From DATBHW01 sp046704085 (GTDB lineage: Bacteria; Chloroflexota; Ktedonobacteria; Ktedonobacterales; DATBGS01): 64,000 nt of DNA. The position numbers and the translations under genes are program-made. The stretch's first letter is position 1, and each line of letters begins with the position of its first letter. The DNA lies in contig JBJKSJ010000251.1 in the NCBI GenBank assembly GCA_046704085.1, forward strand, positions 1 through 64,000. Reading direction: 5' to 3'. Below, in pieces: positions 26,343 to 34,978 of this stretch. The notes under the pieces are model-generated. The model was not told where the DNA came from. It ran no database searches and saw nothing but the letters and a program-made list of their open reading frames with translations.

Positions 26343-26768
26343 ATGGATTTCAATGGAAATCACGAGTTTGCATTTGGCAGGAGCAAAGTCTACGCGGCAT
26401 TCTTTGACCCGAAGATCCTGACTGCTGCGATCCCAGGTTGTGAGAAGGCTGATTGGTCCGATCCGGAGACGTTGGAACTGGTGGTGGAGGTGAACATCCC
26501 TGGTATCAAGGGAACGTATTCGGGTCGCGTGATGGTAACAGATCAGCAAGAGCCAGCGCATTTTAAGCTGAGTGTTCAGCGAGCCTCCGTGCAGGCAAGC
26601 GCGACCATTGATCTCGCCGATGCAGGCGCCAAAACGAATCTGAGCTACAAGGGCGAAGCGAACCTCCTTGGGAAGCTTAAAGTTGCCGATAATATAGTGG
26701 GCGCCCAGGCTGTGAAAGTGCTGCTCGGCCAGTTTTTTAAGGGCATAGAAAAGCAAATCGCTGGTTAA
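26343..26768 (+). CDS. coxG: CoxG-like SRPBCC-fold protein
   Basis: A 141-residue SRPBCC-domain protein matching carbon monoxide dehydrogenase subunit G (CoxG). It begins M-D-F-N-G-N-H-E-F-A-F and contains I-P-G-C-E-K near residue 30, the conserved P-G-C of the family, with the lipid-pocket beta strands after it. CoxG proteins attach molybdenum CO dehydrogenase to the membrane or carry quinone. In this window no coxSML genes are near; the only molybdenum hydroxylase is IorAB at 48-50.5 kb. It therefore acts alone here or with a distant partner. The start follows GAGGAGGAG. Single gene with its own promoter. Confidence 0.8.
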   Translation: MDFNGNHEFAFGRSKVYAAFFDPKILTAAIPGCEKADWSDPETLELVVEVNIPGIKGTYSGRVMVTDQQEPAHFKLSVQRASVQASATIDLADAGAKTNLSYKGEANLLGKLKVADNIVGAQAVKVLLGQFFKGIEKQIAG

Positions 26769-26790
26769 GCCCGCTCTTTGTCTCTGGCGC

Positions 26791-26869
26791 TGCCGGAGGC
26801 GAAGGATTGCCGCTCCGGCAGGAAATAGAGGAGGGAGAAGCGCCGATGCCCTCTATCTGGCGCTTCTCC
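26791..26869. terminator. tandem hairpins between coxG and the convergent dehydrogenase gene
   Basis: First hairpin TGCCGGA / TCCGGCA (26791-26797 with 26814-26820). The second has a perfect 11-bp stem, GGAGAAGCGCC / GGCGCTTCTCC (26834-26844 with 26859-26869). A T-rich stretch (ggtatattta) follows the second, consistent with termination of coxG. Confidence 0.6.
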
Positions 26870-27029
26870 TGGTATATTTAGAATAGGACAGAGAGCTTGC
26901 AAAGCTCTTGTCCAGATGACTGGCAGGCAAGGGTTCTTGATTCTCCCTTCGGCTTGACCGACACAAGAAGACTCCCCTGTCTGCTTCTTGGGTGTTCTTC
27001 TATGTCGGCCCTTTCCTGACACGCAAAGT

Positions 27030-28142
27030 TTAACCGCTCCCTTGCTTCTCCGTGAGCTTGTTGGAGATTGACTCGCTGAGATGGCTCCGAATCGCTTCTC
27101 CAAGTTGATGGGTGGTTGATGAGCCCCCCAAATCGGGTGTCCTCACCTGCCCGGAGGCCAGTACTTCCTCAATGGCCAGCAAGAGGGTTGCCCCTGCCTC
27201 GCGCTCGCCCAGAAAGTCCAGCAGGAGTTGGCCCGACCAGATCGAGGCTATCGGATTAGCGATGCCTTTGCCTGCGATGTCAGGGGCCGAACCGTGAATG
27301 GCTTGAAAGAGGCTGGGATAGCGCCGCGTGGGATTGAGATTGGCACTAGGCGCCAGCCCTAGACTACCCGCCACGGACGCGCCCAGATCGGTGAGAATGT
27401 CTCCAAAGAGGTTGGAGGCCACGATCACATCGAGGCTCTCTGGCTGGGAGACCATTCGTGCCGCCAGGGAGTCGATGAGTTGCTGCTCGTGGGCGATGTC
27501 TGGATACTCGGTTGCTACCTGCTGGAACACCTCGTCCCAGAAGACCATCAAGTATTGCAGGCTATTGGATTTGGTGGCGCTCGTTAACCTGGTGCGCTGG
27601 TGCTGACGGGCATACTCAAAGGCATAGCGGATGATCCGCTCGGTGCCCGTGCGTGTAAAGACACTTGATTGAATTGCCACCTCCGCTGGCGTGCCTTGAT
27701 GCAGGCGCCCGCCAATCCCAGCGTACTCGCCTTCGGTGTTCTCGCGGATGCAGATCATGTCGATCTCGCGCTGGCCTTTGCCCGAGAGAGGGCTCTGGAC
27801 ACCCGGCACCAGGCGCAGCGGGCGGAGATTGACGTATTGGTCGAAGCCCTGGCGGATGGGCAAAAGTAAGCCCCAGAGGGTGAGATGGTCTGGCACGCGC
27901 GGGTCGCCAACAGGGCCAAGCAGGATGCCGTCAAAGCCGCCACGTTCCAGTAGTGCCAGTCCATCTCTAGGCATCAGAGCGCCTTCCCGTAGATAGCGCT
28001 CAGTTCCCCAGTCAAACTGCTCGGTTTCCAGACGAAAGCCGCCATGCAGTTCAGCGAGAATCTCCAGAGTCTGAACGCTCTCTGGGATGACCTCTGGCCC
28101 GATGCCGTCGCCTGGAAGGACGGCGAGGTGATAGTGACGCAT
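27030..28142 (-). CDS. isocitrate/isopropylmalate dehydrogenase family enzyme (tartrate/D-malate type)
   Basis: A 370-residue NAD-dependent beta-decarboxylating dehydrogenase. It starts with V-L-P-G-D-G-I-G-P-E-V and has V-N-L-R-P, I-R-E-N-T-E-G-E-Y near residue 133, a Lys in S-A-T-K-S-N near 191, the metal aspartates in N-L-F-G-D-I-L-T-D near 243, and H-G-S-A-P-D-I-A-G-K-G near 283. The set R-E-N-T-E-G-E-Y with V-N-L-R-P suits tartrate dehydrogenase/D-malate dehydrogenase, but 3-isopropylmalate dehydrogenase cannot be excluded. No leu genes adjoin it. The start follows GGCACGAGG. Single gene converging on coxG. Confidence 0.85.
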   Translation of the reverse strand: MRHYHLAVLPGDGIGPEVIPESVQTLEILAELHGGFRLETEQFDWGTERYLREGALMPRDGLALLERGGFDGILLGPVGDPRVPDHLTLWGLLLPIRQGFDQYVNLRPLRLVPGVQSPLSGKGQREIDMICIRENTEGEYAGIGGRLHQGTPAEVAIQSSVFTRTGTERIIRYAFEYARQHQRTRLTSATKSNSLQYLMVFWDEVFQQVATEYPDIAHEQQLIDSLAARMVSQPESLDVIVASNLFGDILTDLGASVAGSLGLAPSANLNPTRRYPSLFQAIHGSAPDIAGKGIANPIASIWSGQLLLDFLGEREAGATLLLAIEEVLASGQVRTPDLGGSSTTHQLGEAIRSHLSESISNKLTEKQGSG

Positions 28143-28310
28143 GGTTCCTCGTGCCTTTCATGCAGGCTGACGAGTACGCACCTGTGATGCTGACTCTTGA
28201 AATCTCCGGTTGCTGGGGTGGAGGAGACAAGAGCAGAGTGGGTGGGTACTCATTATTCTAGCCGATCATCAGCAGTAATGCATATGGTGGTCTATTGGTG
28301 CAACTTATCG

Positions 28311-28965
28311 TTACCACTTTGAGAGAGAAACAGGATCCGTCTGTTTTGTGGCGCACAAATAAGCTGATAGACTCAGTAGGGAGTGGATGAATTTGGCAGC
28401 CTCCCTTTCACTTTCTCCAGAGAGCCTCTGGCTCCCCGGCTCGACTGGCTGGCCTGCCTGAGCGCCAGCGGTGACAGTGACAGTTAGGTTGAAGATAGCC
28501 ACCACACAGGTTGCTGAGGTCCCCTGGCAAATGCCTATTGCCCAGGAATTGCAGCCGCACTGCTCCGACCTGTTGGGCCGTGAAGCGCCAGACGCAGCTT
28601 TCGCCGAGGGCATCCAGGTAGCCAGCGGGCGTCTCCAGGGTCAACGCGGGCGCGACGGCCTGGGTGCGCAGTTGCCAGGTCCAGGGGCCATACAAAGCGA
28701 TTTCCAGCGTCTGAGTCGGCTGCAAAGTCAGCGTCGTCGGCGCGATGGAGGGCGGGTTGTAGCATACCACCTGGGTGGGCGGAGACGGCCTGGTGACGTT
28801 GCTCGCTGAGGAGGGGCAGGTTGGGCCAACGGCGACTGGGCTGGGCTGGCGCGCCTGCATGAGCAAGGCGCCACCTGCACCGCCGACCACGAGGGCCAGC
28901 AGCAGCAGGAGGGATACGAGCCAGGGATGCACTCTGTCGCGATGCGACGTGGTGGTTTCTCGCAT
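28311..28965 (-). pseudogene. membrane-anchored exported protein, probably frameshifted
   Basis: The reading frame from 28965 (behind AAAGGAG) gives a short basic start, one membrane segment (W-L-V-S-L-L-L-L-L-A-L) and an outer beta-rich domain with paired cysteines. Near 28540 the frame turns to Cys/His/Arg-rich nonsense and ends at 28408. In the +1 frame the expected last strand continues as T-C-V-V-A-I-F-N-L-T-V-T-V-T and runs to 28311. Removing one G from the GGG in cctgggcaat would join the two parts. It is either a true frameshift or a sequencing error. The family is unknown; an inhibitor-like beta domain is a guess. Confidence 0.55.
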
Positions 28966-29437
28966 GGGCAGGCTCCTTTCAGATGACAGGCGAGAGTTCG
29001 CAGATGCACCCCTTCTCAAGAAATCGCTCTACGCCCCCGCCTGGTTCCCATCAGGCGGTGAAAAAGCTCACACTCTGCGATGTGAGAACCCAGGATGGGG
29101 TTTTTGTACAGCCTCTCGCATTGATGTACAATAATGGGCGAGAACTCTATGTAGGCATAGCAGAGGATGAAAGTGCTGCTGGAGGAGATGAAGGAACCGC
29201 AAACGAGATCATCGGTTCACTGCCGTGATTGCAACACCATCCTGCGACGGAAACACTCTAAGTGCCGTGCGCCTAGAGCCTTCATGTGGTCAGCGGGAGC
29301 ATGCTCTGGTCAACAGGTGCTGAAGCTAGCTGCGATTGACACCAACTGTTCTTGCCGCGCTTCACATTCTCCGGCATTGCAGGTGCACCATGCGGAAGGA
29401 TGTCTTTGACAAGCTTCGTGAGTAGAGGAGCATTCTC
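28966..29437 (+). other. 472-bp region without a confident gene
   Basis: Between the divergent exported protein and the aldo/keto reductase. It contains a good plus-strand promoter, TTGTAC (29104-29109), 17 bases, TACAAT (29127-29132), about 300 bases before the reductase start. Two short frames (28983-29228, and 29167-29409 with one CxxC) read fairly protein-like but lack ribosome sites, so I do not call them. Confidence 0.4.
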
Positions 29438-30307
29438 ATGACGATAGCAACACAGCCCTTTGGTCGGACCAGCCATTTGAGTACGTGTACCATCTTTGGC
29501 GCGGCTGCCCTGAGCCACGTCAACCAGGGGGAAGCTGATCGCACCTTCGACCTCCTCGTGCGCTATGGGGTGAACCATATTGATGTGGCCGCCAGTTATG
29601 GCGACGCGGAGCTGCGTCTTGCGCCCTGGCTGGCGAAGCATCGCTCCCAGTTCTATGTGGCGACGAAGACTGGGAAGCGCACGGCCAAGGAGGCGAGAGA
29701 GGAACTTGAGCGTTCTTTAGAGCGGATGAGGATCGACGCTATCGATCTCTGGCAACTGCACAATCTGGCGGACCCGATTGACTGGGACACGGCGCTCAGC
29801 CCAGGGGGAGCGATTGAGGCAGCGGTCGAGGCAAAGCAGCAGGGGCTGATTCGGGCGATTGGTGTGACCGGGCATGGTCTCCAGATTGCTGCGACCCACC
29901 GACGCAGCCTGGAGCGATTTGACTTCGATGCCGTCCTTTTGCCGTACAACTTCCTCACGCTGCAAAATCCCTACTATGCGGCCAACTTCCAGGAGGTGCT
30001 TGCGACCTGTCAGCAGCGTCAGGTAGCTGTGCAGACGATCAAATCCATTGCCTACAAGCCCTGGATGGGCCGCCCACACACGCGGGCGGTCTGGTATGAG
30101 CCGTTAGAAGTCCAGGCGGATATTGACCTGGCGGTGCATTGGGTATTGAAGCAACCTGGCATTTTTCTCAACACCGTTGGGGATATTCACCTGCTGCCAC
30201 GAGTGCTTGAGGCTGCCAGCCGCTTCCAGGCAGAGGCTCCTGGTCCAACTGATGACGAGATGCGTGCCCTGGTTGCGCAGCGCGGGATGGAGCCCCTCTT
30301 TGTCTAG
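29438..30307 (+). CDS. aldo/keto reductase
   Basis: A 289-residue NADPH-dependent reductase of the AKR superfamily with a TIM-barrel fold. The catalytic Asp and Tyr are in H-I-D-V-A-A-S-Y-G-D-A-E, and the catalytic Lys is in V-A-T-K-T-G. The His occurs in I-D-L-W-Q-L-H-N-L. An S-I-A/W-V-L-K region near 235 fits the cofactor-binding end. The N-terminus is unusual in having a T-I-F-G-A-A-A-L start rather than G-x-G. The start follows GTAGAGGAG. Followed by an M20 peptidase gene on the same strand after 187 bases. Substrate unknown. Confidence 0.85.
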   Translation: MTIATQPFGRTSHLSTCTIFGAAALSHVNQGEADRTFDLLVRYGVNHIDVAASYGDAELRLAPWLAKHRSQFYVATKTGKRTAKEAREELERSLERMRIDAIDLWQLHNLADPIDWDTALSPGGAIEAAVEAKQQGLIRAIGVTGHGLQIAATHRRSLERFDFDAVLLPYNFLTLQNPYYAANFQEVLATCQQRQVAVQTIKSIAYKPWMGRPHTRAVWYEPLEVQADIDLAVHWVLKQPGIFLNTVGDIHLLPRVLEAASRFQAEAPGPTDDEMRALVAQRGMEPLFV

Positions 30308-30494
30308 GTTGCTTGAGAACTGGAGGAACCTCTGCTATGCTGGCGATAGCACTGATGCTTGAGGGCCAGTAAGGTCTGAACTGGCCGCATGCAAAACGTT
30401 CGGTCACACAGGCGGAGGAACTGGGCTTCGCGGGATGATTGCGTTCAGTTCACTTGCCGCGAAGAGAACGACTCAACGACAGAGGAGCCTGAGG

Positions 30495-31682
30495 ATGCAG
30501 ACCCAAGACTTACTGGCAAAACTGGTATCGATCAACTCAGCCTTTCCTGCGCCTCATCCTACCCCGGATCGGCCAGGAGAGCAGGCGCTTGGTGTCTTCG
30601 TCGAACAATGGCTCAAAGAGGCCGGGTTCGCCGTCCACCGGCAGGCTGTTGTTGGGGACCGCTTCAATGTGCTGGCCGAGAAAGGCCAGGGCACACAAGC
30701 ACTCCTGTTTTCTGGGCATCTGGATACGGTTCCTGCTGCCAGCGGCTGGACCAGCGATCCGTGGGGACCGCGTGTGGAGGGCGACCGGCTCTATGGCCTG
30801 GGCAGTTGCGATATGAAAGGCGGGCTGTCTGCGCTCTTGCAGGCCGTGGAACACGTTGACCCACAGACGTACCGGCTCAAGCTCGCCTTTCTGGTGGATG
30901 AAGAGAATATCTCGCAGGGCGCTTATGCGCTGGTCCAATCGGGCTGGCTGCATGATGTGGTGGGGGTGCTAATTCCTGAAATTGGCACATCGAGCGGCCA
31001 GCAGCTTGGTCCGCGCAGGATGACCCTGGGCCGCCAGGGGCGGGTAGATCTGGACATTCAGATTCGTGGCCGCTCGGCGCATGCAGGCCAGGCCGAAGCG
31101 GGGGTCAGCGCCTTGCTGCGTGGCGCCGTGGTGGCCCTGGCCCTGGAGGAGCTGCCGCTGGCAGAGCATCCGCAACTGGGCCGCTCGCGTGCGACAATTC
31201 GGAGTTTTGTCTCCGAGGCCAAGGGACTCTCGATTCCAGACGTAGCGGAACTGCGGATTGATCGTCATCTGGTCCCCCCAGAAACCAGCGAAAGCGTCCG
31301 CCAAGAGGTCGAAGACCTGATTGAGCGTCTGTATCAAGAAGGGAAGTTAGCCTATGACACGGACTTCCCTACCACCGTGAGGGTGCCAGAGCGACTGACC
31401 CCTTACCTCAAGCCGTATGTAATCTCGCCGGCGAACCCGTTTGTTCAGTTAGTAGAGGAGATCATTCGGGAATACCTGGGGTCTGTGACCTACAATTATG
31501 CCTCCTCTGTGGCAGATGAAAATTATTATGGAGCGGACTTAGGGCTGCCCGTCATTGTCCTGGGTCCTGCTGGAGGGAATCACCACGCGCCAGAGGAATG
31601 GGTCTGCCTGTCCAGCCTCGATGAACTGATTGCCATCTATCAGGAAGTCCTCGCTCGCTTCGAGCCCGCCAAGGAGAAATAA
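30495..31682 (+). CDS. M20-family metallopeptidase (ArgE/DapE/CPG2 type)
   Basis: A 395-residue di-zinc hydrolase. Metal ligands are in F-S-G-H-L-D-T-V-P near residue 76 and G-S-C-D-M-K-G-G near 106. The Glu pair is in V-D-E-E-N-I-S near 136, and the C-terminal ligand His is in G-N-H-H-A-P-E-E-W near 362. The dimerisation domain starts near G-R-Q-G-R-V-D-L-D-I and contains S-A-H-A-G. Members deacylate N-acyl amino acids or trim dipeptides; specificity cannot be read here. The start at 30495 is behind GAGGAG. Immediately downstream lies decayed DNA. Confidence 0.85.
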   Translation: MQTQDLLAKLVSINSAFPAPHPTPDRPGEQALGVFVEQWLKEAGFAVHRQAVVGDRFNVLAEKGQGTQALLFSGHLDTVPAASGWTSDPWGPRVEGDRLYGLGSCDMKGGLSALLQAVEHVDPQTYRLKLAFLVDEENISQGAYALVQSGWLHDVVGVLIPEIGTSSGQQLGPRRMTLGRQGRVDLDIQIRGRSAHAGQAEAGVSALLRGAVVALALEELPLAEHPQLGRSRATIRSFVSEAKGLSIPDVAELRIDRHLVPPETSESVRQEVEDLIERLYQEGKLAYDTDFPTTVRVPERLTPYLKPYVISPANPFVQLVEEIIREYLGSVTYNYASSVADENYYGADLGLPVIVLGPAGGNHHAPEEWVCLSSLDELIAIYQEVLARFEPAKEK

Positions 31683-31749
31683 GAGACGGCCTGGCGAGAA
31701 GGTGGAGGCTTCTCACCAGACCTTCTCTTCAACACACACAAGGGCAGCT

Positions 31750-32815
31750 TGGGGACCTTCCACCTTCCTATTAGGGTTGGTTCTGGGGCAAGTCATCGCC
31801 GGGCCAATCAGTGACTTGTTTGGGCGTCGTCTTCCACTCTGCGTAGGGGGCGCCACCTATGCGCTAGCCTCCTTGTTCTGTGCAATCGTGCCTTCAGTGA
31901 CCTTACTCATTCTGCTACGTTTCCTACAAGGTCTGGCCGGGGCAGCAGGCATCGTCATTGGGCGGGGCCATTGTGCGCGACCTGTAATCCGGACTGGCAG
32001 TAGCCCGATTCTTATCTCTGCTTATGGTTGTGAATGGCCTCGCGCCCATCCTTGCCCCCATTATTGTGGGCCAACTGCTTCGCTTCACCTCCTGGCGTGG
32101 CGTGTTCGTCACGCTCACTATCATAGGCATCGTGCTGCTCCTCGTCACTGCCTTCGGCCTGGGAGAATTACTGCCAGCAGACCACCATCAGAAGGGCGGT
32201 ATCCCGTCCATCTTGCCCACCTTCTGGCGGCTGCTCACTGATCGTTCTTTTGTTGGGTACGCGCTCGCTTGTGGCCTGGCCTTCGCTGCCGTGTTTGCCT
32301 TTATCTCCGGATCGGCCTTTGTACTGCAAGACATCTACGGCGTCTCGCCCCAACTCTTCAGCATCATGTTCGGTGTAAACGCACTTGGTATCGTGATCAC
32401 CAGCCAGGTCAACGGGCGACTGGTTGGACGTGTATCGCCATACCGTCTTCTTGCCATCGGCCTGACAGCCACAGCTTGTGGCGGAGCGGCACTGCTGGCT
32501 GTCGTCATAAGTGGTATCGGTCTGGTCGGTGTCCTGCCGTCGCTGTTTGTCGTTGTCGCCAGCATAAGTATCGTCTTGCCCAACGCTACAACGCTGGCGC
32601 TTGTCAACTACGCCCGCACAGCGGGAAGCGCGTCCGACTTGCGTGGCGTGCTGCAATTCGTCATTGGAGTCTCCGCTGCGCCCCTCGTTGGCATCTGAAA
32701 AACCCACACAGCCTTACCGATGGGTATCGTCATCGCAGTGCTCGGTGTCTCTGCGCTGGCGGCATTTGTGGTGCTTGGCCGGGCACGCTCAGGCTGCAGC
32801 GACGGTGCCGTTTGA
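31750..32815 (+). pseudogene. Bcr/CflA-type MFS drug transporter, decayed
   Basis: Remains of a major facilitator. It opens at S-T-F-L-L-G-L-V-L-G-Q and the loop motif G-P-I-S-D-L-F-G-R-R, so about 50 N-terminal residues and the first membrane span are missing. At about 31966 an extra G in a GGGG run shifts the frame. The expected A-I-V-R-D-L continues in the next frame, meets a TAA at once, and then runs M-V-V-N-G-L-A-P-I-L-A-P-I to 32698. There a TGA precedes P-M-G-I-V-I-A-V-L-G-V-S and the true end near 32815. N-terminal loss plus three lesions makes this a genuine pseudogene. Confidence 0.8.
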
Positions 32816-32853
32816 CCTCAAGGGGGAATAATGTTCATGAACATGCTAACGCT

Positions 32854-33596
32854 ATGAATATATTGCTGCTCAAGCTGCTGCTCACTCCAATGCTGATTGG
32901 AGTAGCCAGCCTGGCGGGTCGTCGATGGGGATCAGGGGGAAGTGGCTGGCTCATTGGCCTACCGCTCACATCCGGGCCGGTAGCCCTCTTTCTTGCCCTT
33001 GCCCAGAGAAATGCATTTGCGGCAACAACTGCTACTGGCATCCTGGCCGGAGTCTTTTCAGTAGCCTGCTTCTGCCTGGTCTATAGCTAGCTCGCCTTTC
33101 TGTGTGGCTGGCCGCTCACTTTGTTTACCGGCTGGCTCGTATTTGCCGTTTCCACCTGGGGGCTGGAGCATGTAAGCATGCCGGTAATTCCCATCTATCT
33201 TGGGTCATCGCTGTGCTTGTGCTTGTCCTCTGGTTGTTGCCGGGCAACTCCCAGCAACCTATCAAGGCTGTATCCTCCTGGTGGGACATGCCAGCGCGGA
33301 TGCTCTTTGCAACGGCCTTTGTGCTGGGGCTGACAGAACTCGTGCCCCACCAGGGACCGCAACTCAGTGGCTTGATAACTCCGTTCCACATCTTTACTAC
33401 CATCCTGGCCGTCTTCACCCATCATTTTCAGGGGAGCGCAGCAGCCACCCCATTACTGCGCGGCGTTCTCCTGGGATTGTTTGCTTTCGCGTCGTTCTTT
33501 TTGATCATAGCGGTGCTGATTCAGCCTGCTCGACTGGCAGCAACGTTTCTCTGCGCCAGCATCGTGGCATTAGGGGGCAGGGATTCTCACTCGTGA
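32854..33596 (+). pseudogene. uncharacterised polytopic membrane protein, decayed
   Basis: Intact ancestor would be about 245 residues with several membrane spans. The first part reads M-N-I-L-L-L-K-L-L-L-T-P, then G-W-L-I-G-L-P-L-T-S-G-P-V-A-L-F-L-A. A TAG at 33088 interrupts it; the same frame resumes L-A-F-L-C-G-W-P-L-T. Near 33190 the frame shifts, and hydrophobic sequence continues in another frame to 33596. An 8-codon frame MFMNMLTL ends in a TGA overlapping the ATG, with AGGGGG before it, a relic of coupled translation. I know no function for the family. It lies directly behind the decayed MFS gene and the two may have been one operon. Confidence 0.65.
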
Positions 33597-33886
33597 TTCT
33601 TCAGCGCTCAGGCAAGCTTCAGACCAGTCACGTCGAGCCATGAAGAATCGTTGCGCCAGATTGCCGTGCTATCACACGTCCTACGAAGCCGTGCGCCGGG
33701 TCATGCACGCTGCTCGCTAGGAACTGCTGGCGAATGAGGGTGTACCATCAGCCTCTGCTTTCTGAAGACATAGAGAAGTAACCATGACTGCCACTCAAGC
33801 TGTGAAGTAGCCAGCCTCGGTATTACCGATACTAATGCTGAGTTTATGGCGTAAGTAGCAGCTCAGGAGGAAAGCGATGTTATTCA

Positions 33887-34873
33887 TCAGGGAACGAGGA
33901 TGAGCTTGCGGCGCGCTGATGCCGCCTGACGCTCCCATGCCTCGGCAGCATGCGCGAGCGGCACGGTTTCTCGCTCTACTGTGCAGCGGCCAGCAGCAGC
34001 GTGCGAGAGGACTTCTGCGAGGGCTTGTGCTTTCTGTTCGTGCGTCAGCGCATTGTTGGTGTAGCCGAGGATAGCATGCAGCCGGCTGCGAATGATGGCC
34101 GATTCAAAGCGCGCGCTGGGGCCGGCAGCCGAACCAAGATTGACCAACCTTCCCTGTGAGGCCAGCACACGGAGAGCCGCTTCTGCCGGAATGCCACAAA
34201 GAGGGTCGATAACAAGATTGAGAGGGCCATCGCAGGCAGCAGTGATGCGCTGGCTGATCTCGTTTGCGTCAGCGCCTGTGAGGTCAACGACAGCGTCGGC
34301 TCCCTGCGTAAGCGCCCGCACGCGAGCAGCTTCGTCCCGTGAGGCTGCGATAACTCGACGAGCGCCAAGCAACTTAGCAGCTTGCACGGCTACCTGCCCA
34401 ACCGCGCCGCTCGCACCGAGGACCAGCACCTGCTCCCCATGCTGAAGACGCCCGCGCCAGGTAAGCGCCATCCACGCGGCAATCGCAGAGAGTCCGAGCG
34501 CTGCGGCCAGGTCATCCTCAATCTGGTCTGGGAGTGCGAGCGCTGCCGACTCCTTAATGACACAATACTGCGCCATGCTGCCGTCCCCAGGCTTCATGCC
34601 GGCGTCGCACGAGAACCACACCCTCTGACCGCGCGCGAGCGTCTCCGATTCCATTATGGAGCCAATGCCCTGCACGCCGGGAATGTATGGAAGCGGTGGC
34701 GCGCCGAAGTAGGATGTGCCAGACGCGCACAGCAAATCTAACGGACTGATGGGGGCCGCTGTGACCCGTACCAAGGCTTGTCCCGGCTTGCGCTGAGGCA
34801 TGGGTCTGGTACCATATTCGGGTGGAGCAGCGTGTTTGCGGATGACTGCCGCTGGCATCTCTTCGCTGGTCAT
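33887..34873 (-). CDS. MDR-family quinone oxidoreductase-like protein
   Basis: A 328-residue zinc-independent medium-chain reductase. It has the N-terminal GroES-like domain, I-P-G-V-Q-G-I-G near residue 65, the Rossmann motif V-L-G-A-S-G-A-V-G-Q-V-A near 150, and R-R-K-L-I-L at the C-terminus. The zinc cysteines of alcohol dehydrogenases are absent. Such enzymes reduce quinones or alpha,beta-unsaturated carbonyls with NADPH. The start follows GAAGGGAGG. It lies 105 bases after the amidohydrolase on the same strand, so it is probably the second gene of the IclR-controlled left unit. Confidence 0.82.
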   Translation of the reverse strand: MTSEEMPAAVIRKHAAPPEYGTRPMPQRKPGQALVRVTAAPISPLDLLCASGTSYFGAPPLPYIPGVQGIGSIMESETLARGQRVWFSCDAGMKPGDGSMAQYCVIKESAALALPDQIEDDLAAALGLSAIAAWMALTWRGRLQHGEQVLVLGASGAVGQVAVQAAKLLGARRVIAASRDEAARVRALTQGADAVVDLTGADANEISQRITAACDGPLNLVIDPLCGIPAEAALRVLASQGRLVNLGSAAGPSARFESAIIRSRLHAILGYTNNALTHEQKAQALAEVLSHAAAGRCTVERETVPLAHAAEAWERQAASARRKLILVP

Positions 34874-34978
34874 AACGTCCTCCCTTCAGTAGTCAGTATC
34901 GCTGCGCGCGTCTGTCATATGGTCAGTATCAAGCGCAACTTATGAACCCTGATGCTCCTGCTTCTGCGTTGCTTTGCG

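Noticed and set aside
28983..29409. Short protein-like frames between the exported protein and the aldo/keto reductase
   Set aside because: No ribosome binding site, no recognisable domain, and the two frames overlap each other; noted only inside the intergenic entry.
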